From an uncultured Phycisphaerales bacterium (GTDB taxonomy: Bacteria > Planctomycetota > Phycisphaerae > Tepidisphaerales > Tepidisphaeraceae), in the NCBI GenBank assembly GCA_903871935.1, contig CAIQIQ010000011.1:1-64000 (forward strand): 64,000 nucleotides of DNA. Direction: 5' to 3'. Positions within the stretch are counted from its first letter, which is position 1, and each line of letters begins with the position of its first letter. A program made the position numbers and the translations under genes. The notes beneath the pieces were generated by a model. It was not told the origin of the DNA. It was given only the letters and a program-made list of their open reading frames with translations, and ran no database searches. Shown one piece after another: positions 26,484 to 34,816 of the stretch.

Positions 26484-27815
26484 CTACTTCAGCACATCAA
26501 TCAGGCCGTCTATCTCCGCTCGCGTGCGTGTCTCCGTGACGGCGACCAGCAGACAGTTATTCAGGTCCGGGTAATCCTTCCCTACGGCATAGCCGGCGAG
26601 AATGCCCTCATCACTGGCGCGCTTCTGCGCCTCATCAACCGGGCGTTTGAGTTCCACGAGCACTTCATTAAAGAACGGCTTGGCGGAGAACTTGAGCTTC
26701 AGTCCGGCGGCCTGGGCTTGCGCAGCAAAGTATGCCGCCTTGTTGTGACAGAGCTGCGCCACCTGCTTGAGCCCTTGCGGGCCCATGGCGGCCATGTAGA
26801 TGCTGGCCCGCAGTGCCATCAGGCCCTGGTTCGTGCAGACGTTGCTTGTCGCCTTTTCGCGACGGATGTGCTGCTCGCGCGTCTGCAGTGTGAGGCAGAA
26901 CGCCCGCCGGCCCTCGGCATCCACCGTTTGTCCGACCAGGCGGCCGGGCATGCGGCGAAGAAACTGCTGCTTCGCCGCGAAGAGTCCCAGATACGGCCCG
27001 CCGAAAGACAAGGGCATCCCCAATGGCTGGCCTTCGGCCACCGCAATATCCGCGCCTTGATCGCCTGGCCGCTTCATGATGCCGACGCTGATCGGGTTGA
27101 ATGCCTGTACGACGGCGGCCCCCTGCTCATGAGCAATCCCCGCCACGGCCTGGACATTCTCCAGCAGGCCCAGGAAATTCGGCGACTGCACGACAACTGC
27201 GGCCGTGTCGGCCGACATCTTTGCCTTGAGGTCCTCCAGATCGGTCAGACCATCTTTGAGCGCAACCTCGTTATACACGGCTGGCAGATCGAAAAGATAG
27301 GTCTGCAGCACGCGACGGTAGTCGGGACTGAGGGCGCGGCTGATCAGGATCTGCCGCTTGCCGCTGGCGGCGGCGGCCATCAGCGCCGCTTCGGCCAGAG
27401 CGCTGGCGCCCTCGTAGAGCGAGGCGTTGGCGATATCCATCCCGGCAAGCTGGCAGACCATCGTCTGGAATTCAAAAAACGCCTGCAACGAACCTTGTGA
27501 CGCCTCGGCCTGGTACGGCGTGTAGGCCGAAACAAACTCGCCCTTGCTTGAGAGTGAATCAACTACCGCAGGGATGAAATGGTCATATGCGCCGGCACCA
27601 AGGAAGCAGACCTTCTCGCCGGCCGGCGTGTTCCGCGCAGAGAGATCGGTCAGATGCTGCTGCAGCGTCAGCTCATCCATGGCGGCCGGGAGATCCAGCG
27701 GCCGTTTCATCCGAAGCTGATCTGGGACCTGCTTGAGCAGATCCTCGATGCTCGCGGCCCCTACGGCCTTGAGCATCTCCTCGCGCTGCGCGGTTGTGAT
27801 CTGGGTGTAATCCAT
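26484..27815 (-). CDS. gcvPA: Glycine dehydrogenase (decarboxylating) subunit 1, GcvPA
   Basis: A 443-residue PLP-fold protein, the N-terminal half of two-subunit P-protein. 'YTPYQAEASQGSLQAFFEFQTMV', 'EGASALAEAALMA' and 'QTREQHIRREKATSNVCTNQGL' are strong family marks; the PLP lysine is in the partner subunit (GcvPB), not in this window. It removes CO2 from glycine and passes the aminomethyl to GcvH, whose gene lies directly upstream with a five-base gap, suggesting translational coupling. ATG 27815 is the family start; a longer upstream frame overlaps gcvH. Confidence 0.9.
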   Translation of the reverse strand: MDYTQITTAQREEMLKAVGAASIEDLLKQVPDQLRMKRPLDLPAAMDELTLQQHLTDLSARNTPAGEKVCFLGAGAYDHFIPAVVDSLSSKGEFVSAYTPYQAEASQGSLQAFFEFQTMVCQLAGMDIANASLYEGASALAEAALMAAAASGKRQILISRALSPDYRRVLQTYLFDLPAVYNEVALKDGLTDLEDLKAKMSADTAAVVVQSPNFLGLLENVQAVAGIAHEQGAAVVQAFNPISVGIMKRPGDQGADIAVAEGQPLGMPLSFGGPYLGLFAAKQQFLRRMPGRLVGQTVDAEGRRAFCLTLQTREQHIRREKATSNVCTNQGLMALRASIYMAAMGPQGLKQVAQLCHNKAAYFAAQAQAAGLKLKFSAKPFFNEVLVELKRPVDEAQKRASDEGILAGYAVGKDYPDLNNCLLVAVTETRTRAEIDGLIDVLK

Positions 27816-27820
27816 TGGGA

Positions 27821-28201
27821 TCAGTGCCCGCTCTTTTTCTCGTAATCTTCTGCTGACAGCAATTTCTGCACCAGCGCGGCATCGGCCACCTTCACTCTGA
27901 TCATCCAACCGCCGGCGTAGGGGTCCTGATTGATCATGCCGGGGTTTGTGCTCAGGGCATCGTTCACGGCCACCACTTGCCCGCTGATGCCGCACATCAG
28001 GTCGGCGGTTGCCTTGACGGACTCGATCTCGCCAAATGGCTTGCCGGCGGCGACGGCGGAGCCAACCTTGGGAAGCTGCACGAAAGTGATGTCGGTCAGT
28101 TCATCGGCGGCATGCTGAGTGATGCCAATCGTCACAACATCGCCGGCCAACTGATGCCACTCGTGACTTTCCAGGTAACGCCGATCCGCTGGTACGCTCA
28201 T
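27821..28201 (-). CDS. gcvH: Glycine cleavage system H protein
   Basis: A 126-residue lipoyl carrier. 'RRYLESHEWHQLAGD', 'VTIGITQHAADELTDITFVQLP', 'FGEIESVKATADLM' are diagnostic; Lys63 is the lipoylated residue. It carries the aminomethyl group between the P, T and L proteins. ATG 28201 lies after AGGAACGG; longer in-frame starts (28216, 28261) add non-family residues. It heads the gcvH-gcvPA pair. gcvT is about 9 kb away at 37367. Confidence 0.93.
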   Translation of the reverse strand: MSVPADRRYLESHEWHQLAGDVVTIGITQHAADELTDITFVQLPKVGSAVAAGKPFGEIESVKATADLMCGISGQVVAVNDALSTNPGMINQDPYAGGWMIRVKVADAALVQKLLSAEDYEKKSGH

Positions 28202-28440
28202 CCGTTCCTGCTCCATTCTTGTGTACCCTGACGGATTATCACAATCAGCGCCAGCGGGCAAGGCACACTTGGGGTCGCCCAGAAATATCAGACGTGACGT
28301 ATCGCGTGGGTGAGGCGGAGAATGGGCAAGCGAGTCTGCTGTAAGCCGTGCCTGATATTATAGTTATGCATCAGTGCGGCCATGGTCGCATTCCAAAGGC
28401 TGGGGATGGAAAAAAGAAGTTGGTCGCCGCCGAGGCTATG

Positions 28441-28482
28441 CTGTCTTGAGGGGAGATACACCTGTTTTGAGGGGAGACACGC
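28441..28482 (+). repeat. Tandem 21-bp duplication in the leader of the TlpA-like gene
   Basis: Two units of 21 bp (28441-28461 and 28462-28482) differ at three positions and contain TTGAGGGGAGATAC and TTGAGGGGAGACAC. The second directly meets the ATG at 28483 and serves as ribosome site, so the leader has two copies of it. Confidence 0.8.
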
Positions 28483-29529
28483 ATGACTTACTTTCGGCAA
28501 GTGGCGGTGATGGTGGTTCTGATGCTTTCGGCGACCCTGGCATTGGCGGCCGACGCAGTGACGCTTCGTGTTGGGGATCCAGCGCCAGCGCTGGCGACGG
28601 GCAAGTGGATCAAGGGGAAGCCGGTCGAGAAGTTCAGCAAGGGGACAACCTATGTCGTGGAATTCTGGGCAACATGGTGCCCCCCCTGTCGCGAGAGCAT
28701 TCCGCACCTTTCGAAGCTGCAGCAGGAATACCCGGACATGGTCTTCATCGGGCAGGACTGCTTTGAGCAAGATGCGGCCGCCGTCGAGCCTTTCGTCAAG
28801 GAGATGGGCGAAAAGATGAAGTATCGCGTGGCGATGGATGAACCAAGCGGGGAACAGGGCAAGATGGTTCAGACGTGGATGCTGGCCGCCGGGCAAACGG
28901 GCATCCCCACGGCGTTTGTGATCAGCAAGGACGGAAAGATCGCCTGGATTGGGCATCCGATGGAACTGGACCCGGTACTCAAGGCGGTCGCGGCGGGGAC
29001 TTGGGGTGTCGAGAAGGCGGCAAAGGGGCAGCAGGTTGGCGATGATATCCAGCAGGCACTGCGAGGTAGGGACCTGCCCAAAGCGCTGAGCCTGATCGAG
29101 GCTGCCATTAAGGAAGATCCGACGCTTGAGAAAGAGTATGGAGCGACAAAGGTGCAGGTTCTGGTGGTGCAGAAGCAGGCCCCGGCAGCCGTCGCGTATG
29201 CGACGAGCCTGTGGAAGGGGGCGCTCAAAGATGATGGAGAGGCCTTGAACGAGATCGCCTGGACGCTGGTCGATCCGGAGAGCGGCCTGAAACTTACATC
29301 TGATCAACTGGACGCGGCGGGGAAGATCGCGGCCAGCGCGGTGGAACTGACCAAGGGCGAGGATGCGGCGATTCTGGACACGCAGGCGCGCGTCTATGCG
29401 ACCAAAGGCGACTTCGCAAAAGCCATCCAGATCCAGACCAAGGCGATCGAGAAGGCAAGCGACCCGCGGATGAAGGCGGATCTGCAAAAGACCCTGGCGG
29501 AGTACAAATCAGGGGCACAGGAAGTCTGA
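28483..29529 (+). CDS. TlpA-like exported thioredoxin with TPR-type tail
   Basis: A 348-residue protein with a signal peptide (about 1-22, 'LMLSATLALAAD'). Residues about 28-175 are a TlpA/ResA thioredoxin fold with 'EFWATWCPPC' (Cys66 and Cys69) and 'TGIPTAFVISKDGKI' containing the cis-Pro. The last 170 residues are helical, ending in TPR-like units ('ILDTQARVYATKGDFAKAIQIQTKAIEKA'). It likely reduces periplasmic disulfides, maybe for cytochrome c maturation, but no such genes are near. A strong GGGGAGA site precedes the ATG. Confidence 0.85.
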   Translation: MTYFRQVAVMVVLMLSATLALAADAVTLRVGDPAPALATGKWIKGKPVEKFSKGTTYVVEFWATWCPPCRESIPHLSKLQQEYPDMVFIGQDCFEQDAAAVEPFVKEMGEKMKYRVAMDEPSGEQGKMVQTWMLAAGQTGIPTAFVISKDGKIAWIGHPMELDPVLKAVAAGTWGVEKAAKGQQVGDDIQQALRGRDLPKALSLIEAAIKEDPTLEKEYGATKVQVLVVQKQAPAAVAYATSLWKGALKDDGEALNEIAWTLVDPESGLKLTSDQLDAAGKIAASAVELTKGEDAAILDTQARVYATKGDFAKAIQIQTKAIEKASDPRMKADLQKTLAEYKSGAQEV

Positions 29530-29742
29530 ATCGGTTCAGCCTTGCACTCTTGGGCGCTCGCGACCTCTGATGAACAAAGGCCGTTCAGCACTTATTTCTC
29601 CCACCATCATTCATTTCATTTGATCGTGCCCAGACCGGTGTTACATTGCCTTTGCGTTGCTCGAGGACGTTTCGCGGGCGACCGTAGAGCTGCGAATCGG
29701 CTCTAGTGCGAGTCACGGGCAAAATGAATTGAGGAGAAGTCT

Positions 29743-31728
29743 ATGTTGGGAAAGATTTGCCTGGCAATCTGCGTGACTGCGGGCGCGGGCGCGGCGGTGG
29801 CGCAGGATGCGAAGGCTCCGGCGGTCGTCTGCAACGTCAAGGTCCTGTCCGACAAGGTCAAGGACATCTCCAGTCTTGAGATGTGGAAGAAGTCGTATCT
29901 CAAGGAGGGCATGAGCGACAAGGACAAGGGCCTGGCATGCTGGGAAACCGTCGTGACCTACCAGCACCAGGAGACGCCTCCCAATGAGTTTCTCCAGCAG
30001 GAGTCCAACGTCCTGGACCCCATCAAGCTCTTCAATGTCTACGGATATTCACTGTGCAGCGTGGCGGCCGGCGAGGTCGCAGCGCTGGCCCGCGAGGCCG
30101 GACTGAAGTCGCGCGGCTGGACGATCAATGCCCACTGTGTGCCGGAGGTGCAATGGGACAACTCCTGGCACATGCTCGACAGCTCGCTCATCAACTATTT
30201 CCCCAAGCCCGACGGGCAGATCGCCAGCGTGCGCGAGATCTCCGATGCGGTGCAGGGGTGGCTCAAGGACCATCCGGAGCTCAAAGGCGATGACGCCAAG
30301 CTCCGCGCCTACGGCTGGGTAGACCAGAAGACCGCCTGGAAGAAACTCGGCCCGGACCTTCTGAGCCGGAATCCTTTCTACAACGGGCGCGGCTGGTGGC
30401 CGGCCGGCACACATGGCTGGTATTCGACGATGCAGGAATACGATGGCAGCGGGAAGACGCCATTTGACTGGATCTCGCTGCCCGCGCTGGGCTACCAGGT
30501 GAACATCCAGCTTCGCGAAGGCGAGCGGCTGACGCGGAACTGGTCCCACAAAGGCCTGCACATCAACATGGACGGCTCGGGAGGCAAGCCCGGCTGCATG
30601 ACTATGGTGACGGGTAAGGATGCGCTTCAGTACACCCCGAAATACGGCGACATCGCGCCCGGCCGGGTGGGTAATGGAACGCTGGAATACAACGTGCCGA
30701 TGACATCGGCCACAGCGCTTGAGGGCAGCGCTGCGAGATTCGAGAACGTGGTGATCACCGAGGCGTCGAGCCCGGGCGGGCAATTCCTGAGCGTCAAGGA
30801 TGCCGAGAAGCCGGGCATCCTGGAGATCCGCATGCCCAGCAGCTACGTCTATCTGACGGGCAAGCTTCGATTCATCCCTCGCATGGAGGCGGGCAGCGCC
30901 ATTGCAGTGTCGTTCTCGGATAACAACGGCCTGGATTGGAAGAAGCTTAGCACGGTTAAGAATGGCGAGTGGGCGGAAGCGGACACGACCAAGCTGGTGC
31001 TCCGCCGGTATGACTACCGCTTACGTTTTGAGTTGACGGGCAAGGGGGCAGGCATGCGCTCGCTGGAAGTATTCCACGACATCCAGCATTCGCAACGCCC
31101 ACTGCCAGCGCTGGACAAGGGCCAGAACACCATCACGCTGACGGCCGGGCCGCAGGAAGGCATGATCACGGTCGAAGGCTCGACCAGCGCCGAGGCCAAG
31201 GGCAAGCAGCTCCTGCTGACCGACTTCCACCCGCAGATCGACGGTTTCAACGAGACATATGTGGCCAGGAACAAGGCGACGATTGCGTTCCCTGTGGAGA
31301 CCCCCGGCGAGATGACCCGCCTGCGGATCGGCTGTGCCTACCGGGCATCGAGCGCGGATGACGGCATCGATGTGCAGGTCTCGTTCGATGGTGGCAAGAC
31401 GTTCAAAGCGCTGGAGCCCTTCGGCAAGTCAGACAGCTTTGCCACGCGATACCTGGTGTACAAGGACATCCCGGCCGGGACAAAATCCGCGGTAGTGAAA
31501 TACGTTGCGACATCCAATGGCTCGCTTCAGCTCGCGAACTTCCACATCAACGCCGACTACAAGCAGCCCAACGCCGGCTTCCGGCCGGTCAAGGTCACAT
31601 ACGTGTGGGATGAAGGCGGCGTCGAGAAGAAGGATGAGCACGTGGCCAGGACCACCGAGGATACGTGGAAGATCGCTTGCGCGGAAAATCCGGTGATGAA
31701 ATCCATCGCTATGGAACTGGCGAAGTGA
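29743..31728 (+). CDS. Large secreted protein with a transglutaminase-like region
   Basis: A 661-residue exported protein; signal to about residue 20 ('GAAVAQ'). Residues about 75-170 include 'NVYGYSLCSVAAGEVAALAREAGLKSR' then 'INAHCVPEVQWDNSWHMLD', the Cys/His/Asp layout of transglutaminase-like cysteine proteases, with a putative catalytic Cys near 105, His near 131 or 142 and Asp near 145. The rest is beta-rich, repeating sandwich-like strands ('SAVVKYVATSNGSLQLANFHI'). Function not assigned; the fold reading is an inference. GAGGAG precedes the ATG, and the stop is six bases from the convergent nitrilase gene. Confidence 0.75.
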   Translation: MLGKICLAICVTAGAGAAVAQDAKAPAVVCNVKVLSDKVKDISSLEMWKKSYLKEGMSDKDKGLACWETVVTYQHQETPPNEFLQQESNVLDPIKLFNVYGYSLCSVAAGEVAALAREAGLKSRGWTINAHCVPEVQWDNSWHMLDSSLINYFPKPDGQIASVREISDAVQGWLKDHPELKGDDAKLRAYGWVDQKTAWKKLGPDLLSRNPFYNGRGWWPAGTHGWYSTMQEYDGSGKTPFDWISLPALGYQVNIQLREGERLTRNWSHKGLHINMDGSGGKPGCMTMVTGKDALQYTPKYGDIAPGRVGNGTLEYNVPMTSATALEGSAARFENVVITEASSPGGQFLSVKDAEKPGILEIRMPSSYVYLTGKLRFIPRMEAGSAIAVSFSDNNGLDWKKLSTVKNGEWAEADTTKLVLRRYDYRLRFELTGKGAGMRSLEVFHDIQHSQRPLPALDKGQNTITLTAGPQEGMITVEGSTSAEAKGKQLLLTDFHPQIDGFNETYVARNKATIAFPVETPGEMTRLRIGCAYRASSADDGIDVQVSFDGGKTFKALEPFGKSDSFATRYLVYKDIPAGTKSAVVKYVATSNGSLQLANFHINADYKQPNAGFRPVKVTYVWDEGGVEKKDEHVARTTEDTWKIACAENPVMKSIAMELAK

Positions 31729-31734
31729 TGCCGG

Positions 31735-32559
31735 TTACCCACGACCAGTGCGAGTCCGCGCCTTCGCGGGTCGCGAACGTGACGTCGTGAAGTGCAGCTC
31801 GTAGGCCTTGGTATTGCGGTCGAGCAGCGCACTGCGGAGAAGCGGGCCGTCGCCGGGCGACTTGAGCATGCGGTCAACGTGAGCGAGGTCGAGCGTGGCG
31901 AGCCGCACCTCGTTCGCATGCGAGCCGGCCTGAGCCTGTACAGCGCCGATGGGATCCCACACAGTGCGGCGGCCGAAGTTCATGTGCGTTGTGCCGGCGC
32001 TAACAAATCGCCCGACACGATTGACGCCGACGACGAAGACGTTGTTCTCCATCGCCCGCGCGCGGCAGCACACGGCCCAGATCTCATCGTCGGGGAACGA
32101 ACTCGCGGTCGGGGCAAAGATGACCCGCGCCCCCTGTAACGCGTACGCCCGCGCCAGTTCCGGGAAACGCGTGTCGTAGCAGATCATGATCCCCACCTTG
32201 CCCCAGGGCGTCGCGAACACCGGGCATGACCTGCCTGTACCGCCATGGACCTTGTCGAAGATGCCGGCGACGCGGCCGTCCGGGTTGAAAAGGTAGGCAA
32301 AGTTGCCGCCCCGGCGCGACGGGTCGTTGATCATCGACGTGATGAGCCACACGCGCTTTCTTCGCGCAAGGTCCGAGTAACGAGACAGGCTGGGCCCCTT
32401 CTCCGTCTCGCCGCGTATCATGTATTCGCCCAGGCAGAGGAACTGGGCGCCGGCATCGGCCGCCCGCTCACACAGCGGCAACGACTCTTCCACCGCAGCC
32501 GCGTCCGGCTCTGTCCGGCGCACCTGGATCATGGCGACATTCATGAGATCTTTCATCAA
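31735..32559 (-). CDS. Carbon-nitrogen hydrolase (nitrilase superfamily)
   Basis: A 274-residue cytoplasmic amidase-type enzyme. All three catalytic residues are visible: Glu45 ('CLGEYM'), Lys103 ('IFDKVH') and Cys127 ('MICYDTRFPE'). The family cuts C-N bonds of amides or nitriles; the exact substrate (omega-amidase, N-carbamoyl compound and so on) is not evident. 'MNVAMIQV' is the normal start. It is convergent with the secreted transglutaminase-like gene and divergent from vapB at 32728. Confidence 0.9.
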   Translation of the reverse strand: MMKDLMNVAMIQVRRTEPDAAAVEESLPLCERAADAGAQFLCLGEYMIRGETEKGPSLSRYSDLARRKRVWLITSMINDPSRRGGNFAYLFNPDGRVAGIFDKVHGGTGRSCPVFATPWGKVGIMICYDTRFPELARAYALQGARVIFAPTASSFPDDEIWAVCCRARAMENNVFVVGVNRVGRFVSAGTTHMNFGRRTVWDPIGAVQAQAGSHANEVRLATLDLAHVDRMLKSPGDGPLLRSALLDRNTKAYELHFTTSRSRPAKARTRTGRG

Positions 32560-32692
32560 GAGGACCTTTCAGCAGACACCGTCGTGCAACAGGCGACTTC
32601 AGAGTGAATTGACCATATCCATTATGACAACTAGGGACGACTGACGCGATAGTGCCACTGATCTCCGACGCGCGCATCCTCGAAGGGGTCGC

Positions 32693-32727
32693 TTGCGGTC
32701 GCCGTTTGTATCTATACAATTGTATCT
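32693..32727 (+). promoter_or_regulatory. vapBC promoter/operator, likely leaderless
   Basis: A -35-like TTGCGG (32693-32698), a 16-bp spacer and TACAAT (32715-32720) predict a transcript start about seven bases on, at the ATG of vapB (32728); no ribosome site is seen. The same DNA is a dyad: TTGTA (32706-32710), TACAA (32715-32719) and TTGTA (32720-32724), so antitoxin binding would block the promoter. Confidence 0.55.
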
Positions 32728-32979
32728 ATGAAAACGGCGAAACTGTTCCAGCATGGCGGGAGTCAGGCGGTTCGCCTGCCGAAGGAGTTCCGCTTCGCAG
32801 GAACTGAAGTGCGCATCGAGCGGCGTAGCGATGGAGTGATGCTGCGGCCGCTGGATCGGACCAGTCTTCGCACTCTCACCGAGGTCGCGAAGCACCTCAG
32901 CCAGAAGTATGCCGGTGCGGCCAGGTTCCCTGATATCAAGCGTCCCAAGCGGCAGCAGGAACGGGATCTGACATGGTAG
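32728..32979 (+). CDS. vapB: VapB-type antitoxin
   Basis: An 83-residue protein. The first half 'KTAKLFQHGGSQAVRLPKEFRFAG' is the swapped-hairpin AbrB/MazE DNA-binding fold of VapB; the tail from about 50 is the toxin-wrapping segment. It binds VapC and represses the operon. Its last codons overlap vapC by seven bases (32973-32979), a translational coupling typical of the pair. The ATG directly follows the dyad described above. Confidence 0.9.
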   Translation: MKTAKLFQHGGSQAVRLPKEFRFAGTEVRIERRSDGVMLRPLDRTSLRTLTEVAKHLSQKYAGAARFPDIKRPKRQQERDLTW

Positions 32980-33377
32980 CCGCATCGGGCCATCGCCACA
33001 TGCTCGATACGTGTGTGTGCGTTCAGATCCTGCGCGGCCGCTCAGCAGCACGTGATCTGCCACCGGTGGCGGATTGCTCCCTGTCGAGCATCGTAACCGC
33101 CGAACTCCGGACGGGTCTGGCCAAGGCGCCGCCGGACGCGAAACGATCTGCGATGCTGGAAGAGTTCATCGGCATCTTCGAGATCATCAGCTTCGATGAT
33201 GCGTGTTCGCGCGAGTATGCGGACATCCGGGCGAACCTTGAGAGACGCGGTATTTCGATCGGCCCGCTGGATATGCTGATTGCCGCGCATGCACGGCAGT
33301 CCGAGGCTGTGCTGATCACGACAAACATGAAGGAGTTCCGAAGGGTAGAGAAGCTTTCGCTGCTGGGATGGAAATGA
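32973..33377 (+). CDS. vapC: VapC-type PIN-domain toxin
   Basis: A 134-residue PIN RNase. The acidic residues Asp12 ('HMLDTCV'), Glu44 ('VTAELRTG') and Asp100 ('IGPLDMLIA') are in place, so it is probably active against tRNA or rRNA. It overlaps vapB by seven bases; start ATG 32973. The end 'VLITTNMKEFRRVEKLSLLGW' matches PIN proteins ('l-T-N--eF-rv--L---nW'). Confidence 0.92.
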   Translation: MVAASGHRHMLDTCVCVQILRGRSAARDLPPVADCSLSSIVTAELRTGLAKAPPDAKRSAMLEEFIGIFEIISFDDACSREYADIRANLERRGISIGPLDMLIAAHARQSEAVLITTNMKEFRRVEKLSLLGWK

Positions 33378-33403
33378 GCATCGGTTATATCTGAGACCTG
33401 TTC

Positions 33404-33922
33404 ATGAGAACCGATATGGCGGATGCGCGATTAGCTAAACGTCGCCGTTCTTGGGCGCGGTCATTTTGGCTGATACTCTCGCTCCTAATCTGTTTAGCGA
33501 CACTTGGGACTTCACAGTACCTGATCATCTGGATCCAATCGCTGCCCTTCCGCAGGCGAATGGCCGATGCTGGGCGACGACTCAGCGTCACGGAAGCGGT
33601 GGACAGGTGCAGACGCGGTGATGGGTTTCTGATTGAGGAGACCATGGGCGGCTGGCCTATCTGCAGGCTGTGGTGGGTTGATGACGCATGCTTCGTCGAA
33701 TCACTTGATTCCGCAAGCGCGATGCCCGATTCCAAGGCTCACCACCTGAACTGCACCAGATACTTGGACCCCGACCATGGGATCGCGTACCTGGTATGCC
33801 CGTTCCGCTTTTTCGGGGGAATGCGCCGACTGCTGCGTAAGCGATTCCCGGGCATATCACCGAAGTGGATAGACCAACTGCATGCAAGAGAAGGCGCGTG
33901 GCAGAGCGATGGCGATCAGTAA
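33404..33922 (+). CDS. Hypothetical single-pass membrane protein
   Basis: A 172-residue protein with one hydrophobic helix (about 22-45, 'FWLILSLLICLATLGTSQYLIIW') after a basic N-terminus, then a soluble domain of unknown fold. Cysteines are scattered ('WPICRLWWVDDACF'). No family recognised. It follows vapC by 26 bp, so it may be read with it, but there is no sign it belongs to the toxin-antitoxin pair. Composition is a little less GC-rich than that of its neighbours. Confidence 0.55.
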   Translation: MRTDMADARLAKRRRSWARSFWLILSLLICLATLGTSQYLIIWIQSLPFRRRMADAGRRLSVTEAVDRCRRGDGFLIEETMGGWPICRLWWVDDACFVESLDSASAMPDSKAHHLNCTRYLDPDHGIAYLVCPFRFFGGMRRLLRKRFPGISPKWIDQLHAREGAWQSDGDQ

Positions 33923-33987
33923 TGGGCAACGTCGCACATGATTGCCGCGCATGCGAGGCAGCTATAGCCTGATGGGCATACGAATTC

Positions 33988-34377
33988 TCATGCCCCCGTG
34001 TCTGCTCCGAGCAGCAGCAACAACCGCTGCCTCATCGGCCCCGCCGCGCGCAGTGACGCAATGGCCTCGTCTTCATCCGCAGTTTCACCCGGATATCGGA
34101 ACGCAACTGCGGCGCGGCTCAGCAAGCGCAGATCCTCAACCTGCCAGTTCCACTCGGCAACGGTTTGTTTGACCAAGGCGTCGAGCACCACCAGATCGTG
34201 CGTCTTGGGCGGGGTGACACTTCGATGAATGAGGACGGCCTTGAACAACTTCTCAATGCACTGCTGCGCGTGGTAGCAAACTGCATCATAGTTCGGCGGC
34301 ACAGCAGCGCACTCGCGGTTGGCAGTACGAAAGTCACCTTCCGCCTTCTTGATCCACTCCTCAACGACCACGTTCAT
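33988..34377 (-). CDS. HEPN-domain protein
   Basis: A 129-residue helical protein. 'VEEWIKKAEGDFRTANRE' and 'CYHAQQCIEKLFKAVLIHRS' followed by 'PPKTHDLVVLDAL' are the HEPN/PF05168 hallmarks. HEPN proteins paired with a minimal nucleotidyltransferase form toxin-antitoxin modules where the nucleotidyltransferase modifies the HEPN. It overlaps the upstream nucleotidyltransferase gene by 17 bp, so they are co-transcribed. No clear R-x4-6-H RNase motif is seen, so activity is uncertain. The start ATG 34377 gives the usual family N-terminus. Confidence 0.85.
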   Translation of the reverse strand: MNVVVEEWIKKAEGDFRTANRECAAVPPNYDAVCYHAQQCIEKLFKAVLIHRSVTPPKTHDLVVLDALVKQTVAEWNWQVEDLRLLSRAAVAFRYPGETADEDEAIASLRAAGPMRQRLLLLLGADTGA

Positions 34378-34687
34378 AAAGCACCTTCCCGTGGTCAAGG
34401 GCATCGCGGATCAGCGGGTCGCCAAGCTCGTAACGCCGCAACGTATCATCAGGAAGCCTCGCCAGAAGATCGACTGCAAAGGGCGGGTTCATCCGGTTGA
34501 GGATCTCCAGAGACTTCCAGAATGGTTTGCCTTCGAAATCCATGACCACGAGCAGGTCAACGTCGGAGTCGGCTGTGGCAGAACCCTGCGCGTGAGAACC
34601 AAACAGGATCACTCTGTTCGGATCGAACTCTCGCGCGATCCGGGACGCCAGTTCCTGAATGGCCTGCAGGCTAACCATGCGACCCAT
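34361..34687 (-). CDS. Minimal nucleotidyltransferase (MNT), HEPN partner
   Basis: A 108-residue polymerase-beta-type protein. 'ILFGSHAQGSATADSDVDLLVV' carries GSx10DxD (Gly30-Ser31, Asp42, Asp44), and Asp73 in 'FAVDLLA' is the third metal ligand. In such pairs it acts as antitoxin by adding AMP to the HEPN protein. Start chosen at ATG 34687 (or in-frame ATG 34678); no ribosome site is seen for either. It precedes and overlaps the HEPN gene. Confidence 0.88.
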   Translation of the reverse strand: MGRMVSLQAIQELASRIAREFDPNRVILFGSHAQGSATADSDVDLLVVMDFEGKPFWKSLEILNRMNPPFAVDLLARLPDDTLRRYELGDPLIRDALDHGKVLYERGR

Positions 34688-34816
34688 TGTAGCCGATACT
34701 CGCCCGGGCCGGGAAGTGCGTCGCTGCAATCCGCATAACGTCATGCTCCGAGCTTCGCCGCTGCAGCATCTGCCCACGCCAGCGTGATCCCCATGCCCGC
34801 AGTTGAGCGCGGGGTT

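Noticed and set aside
28202..28380. Glycine riboswitch before gcvH
   Set aside because: I could not find the conserved tandem aptamer core; only a weak long-range ATATCAG/CTGATAT pairing is visible.
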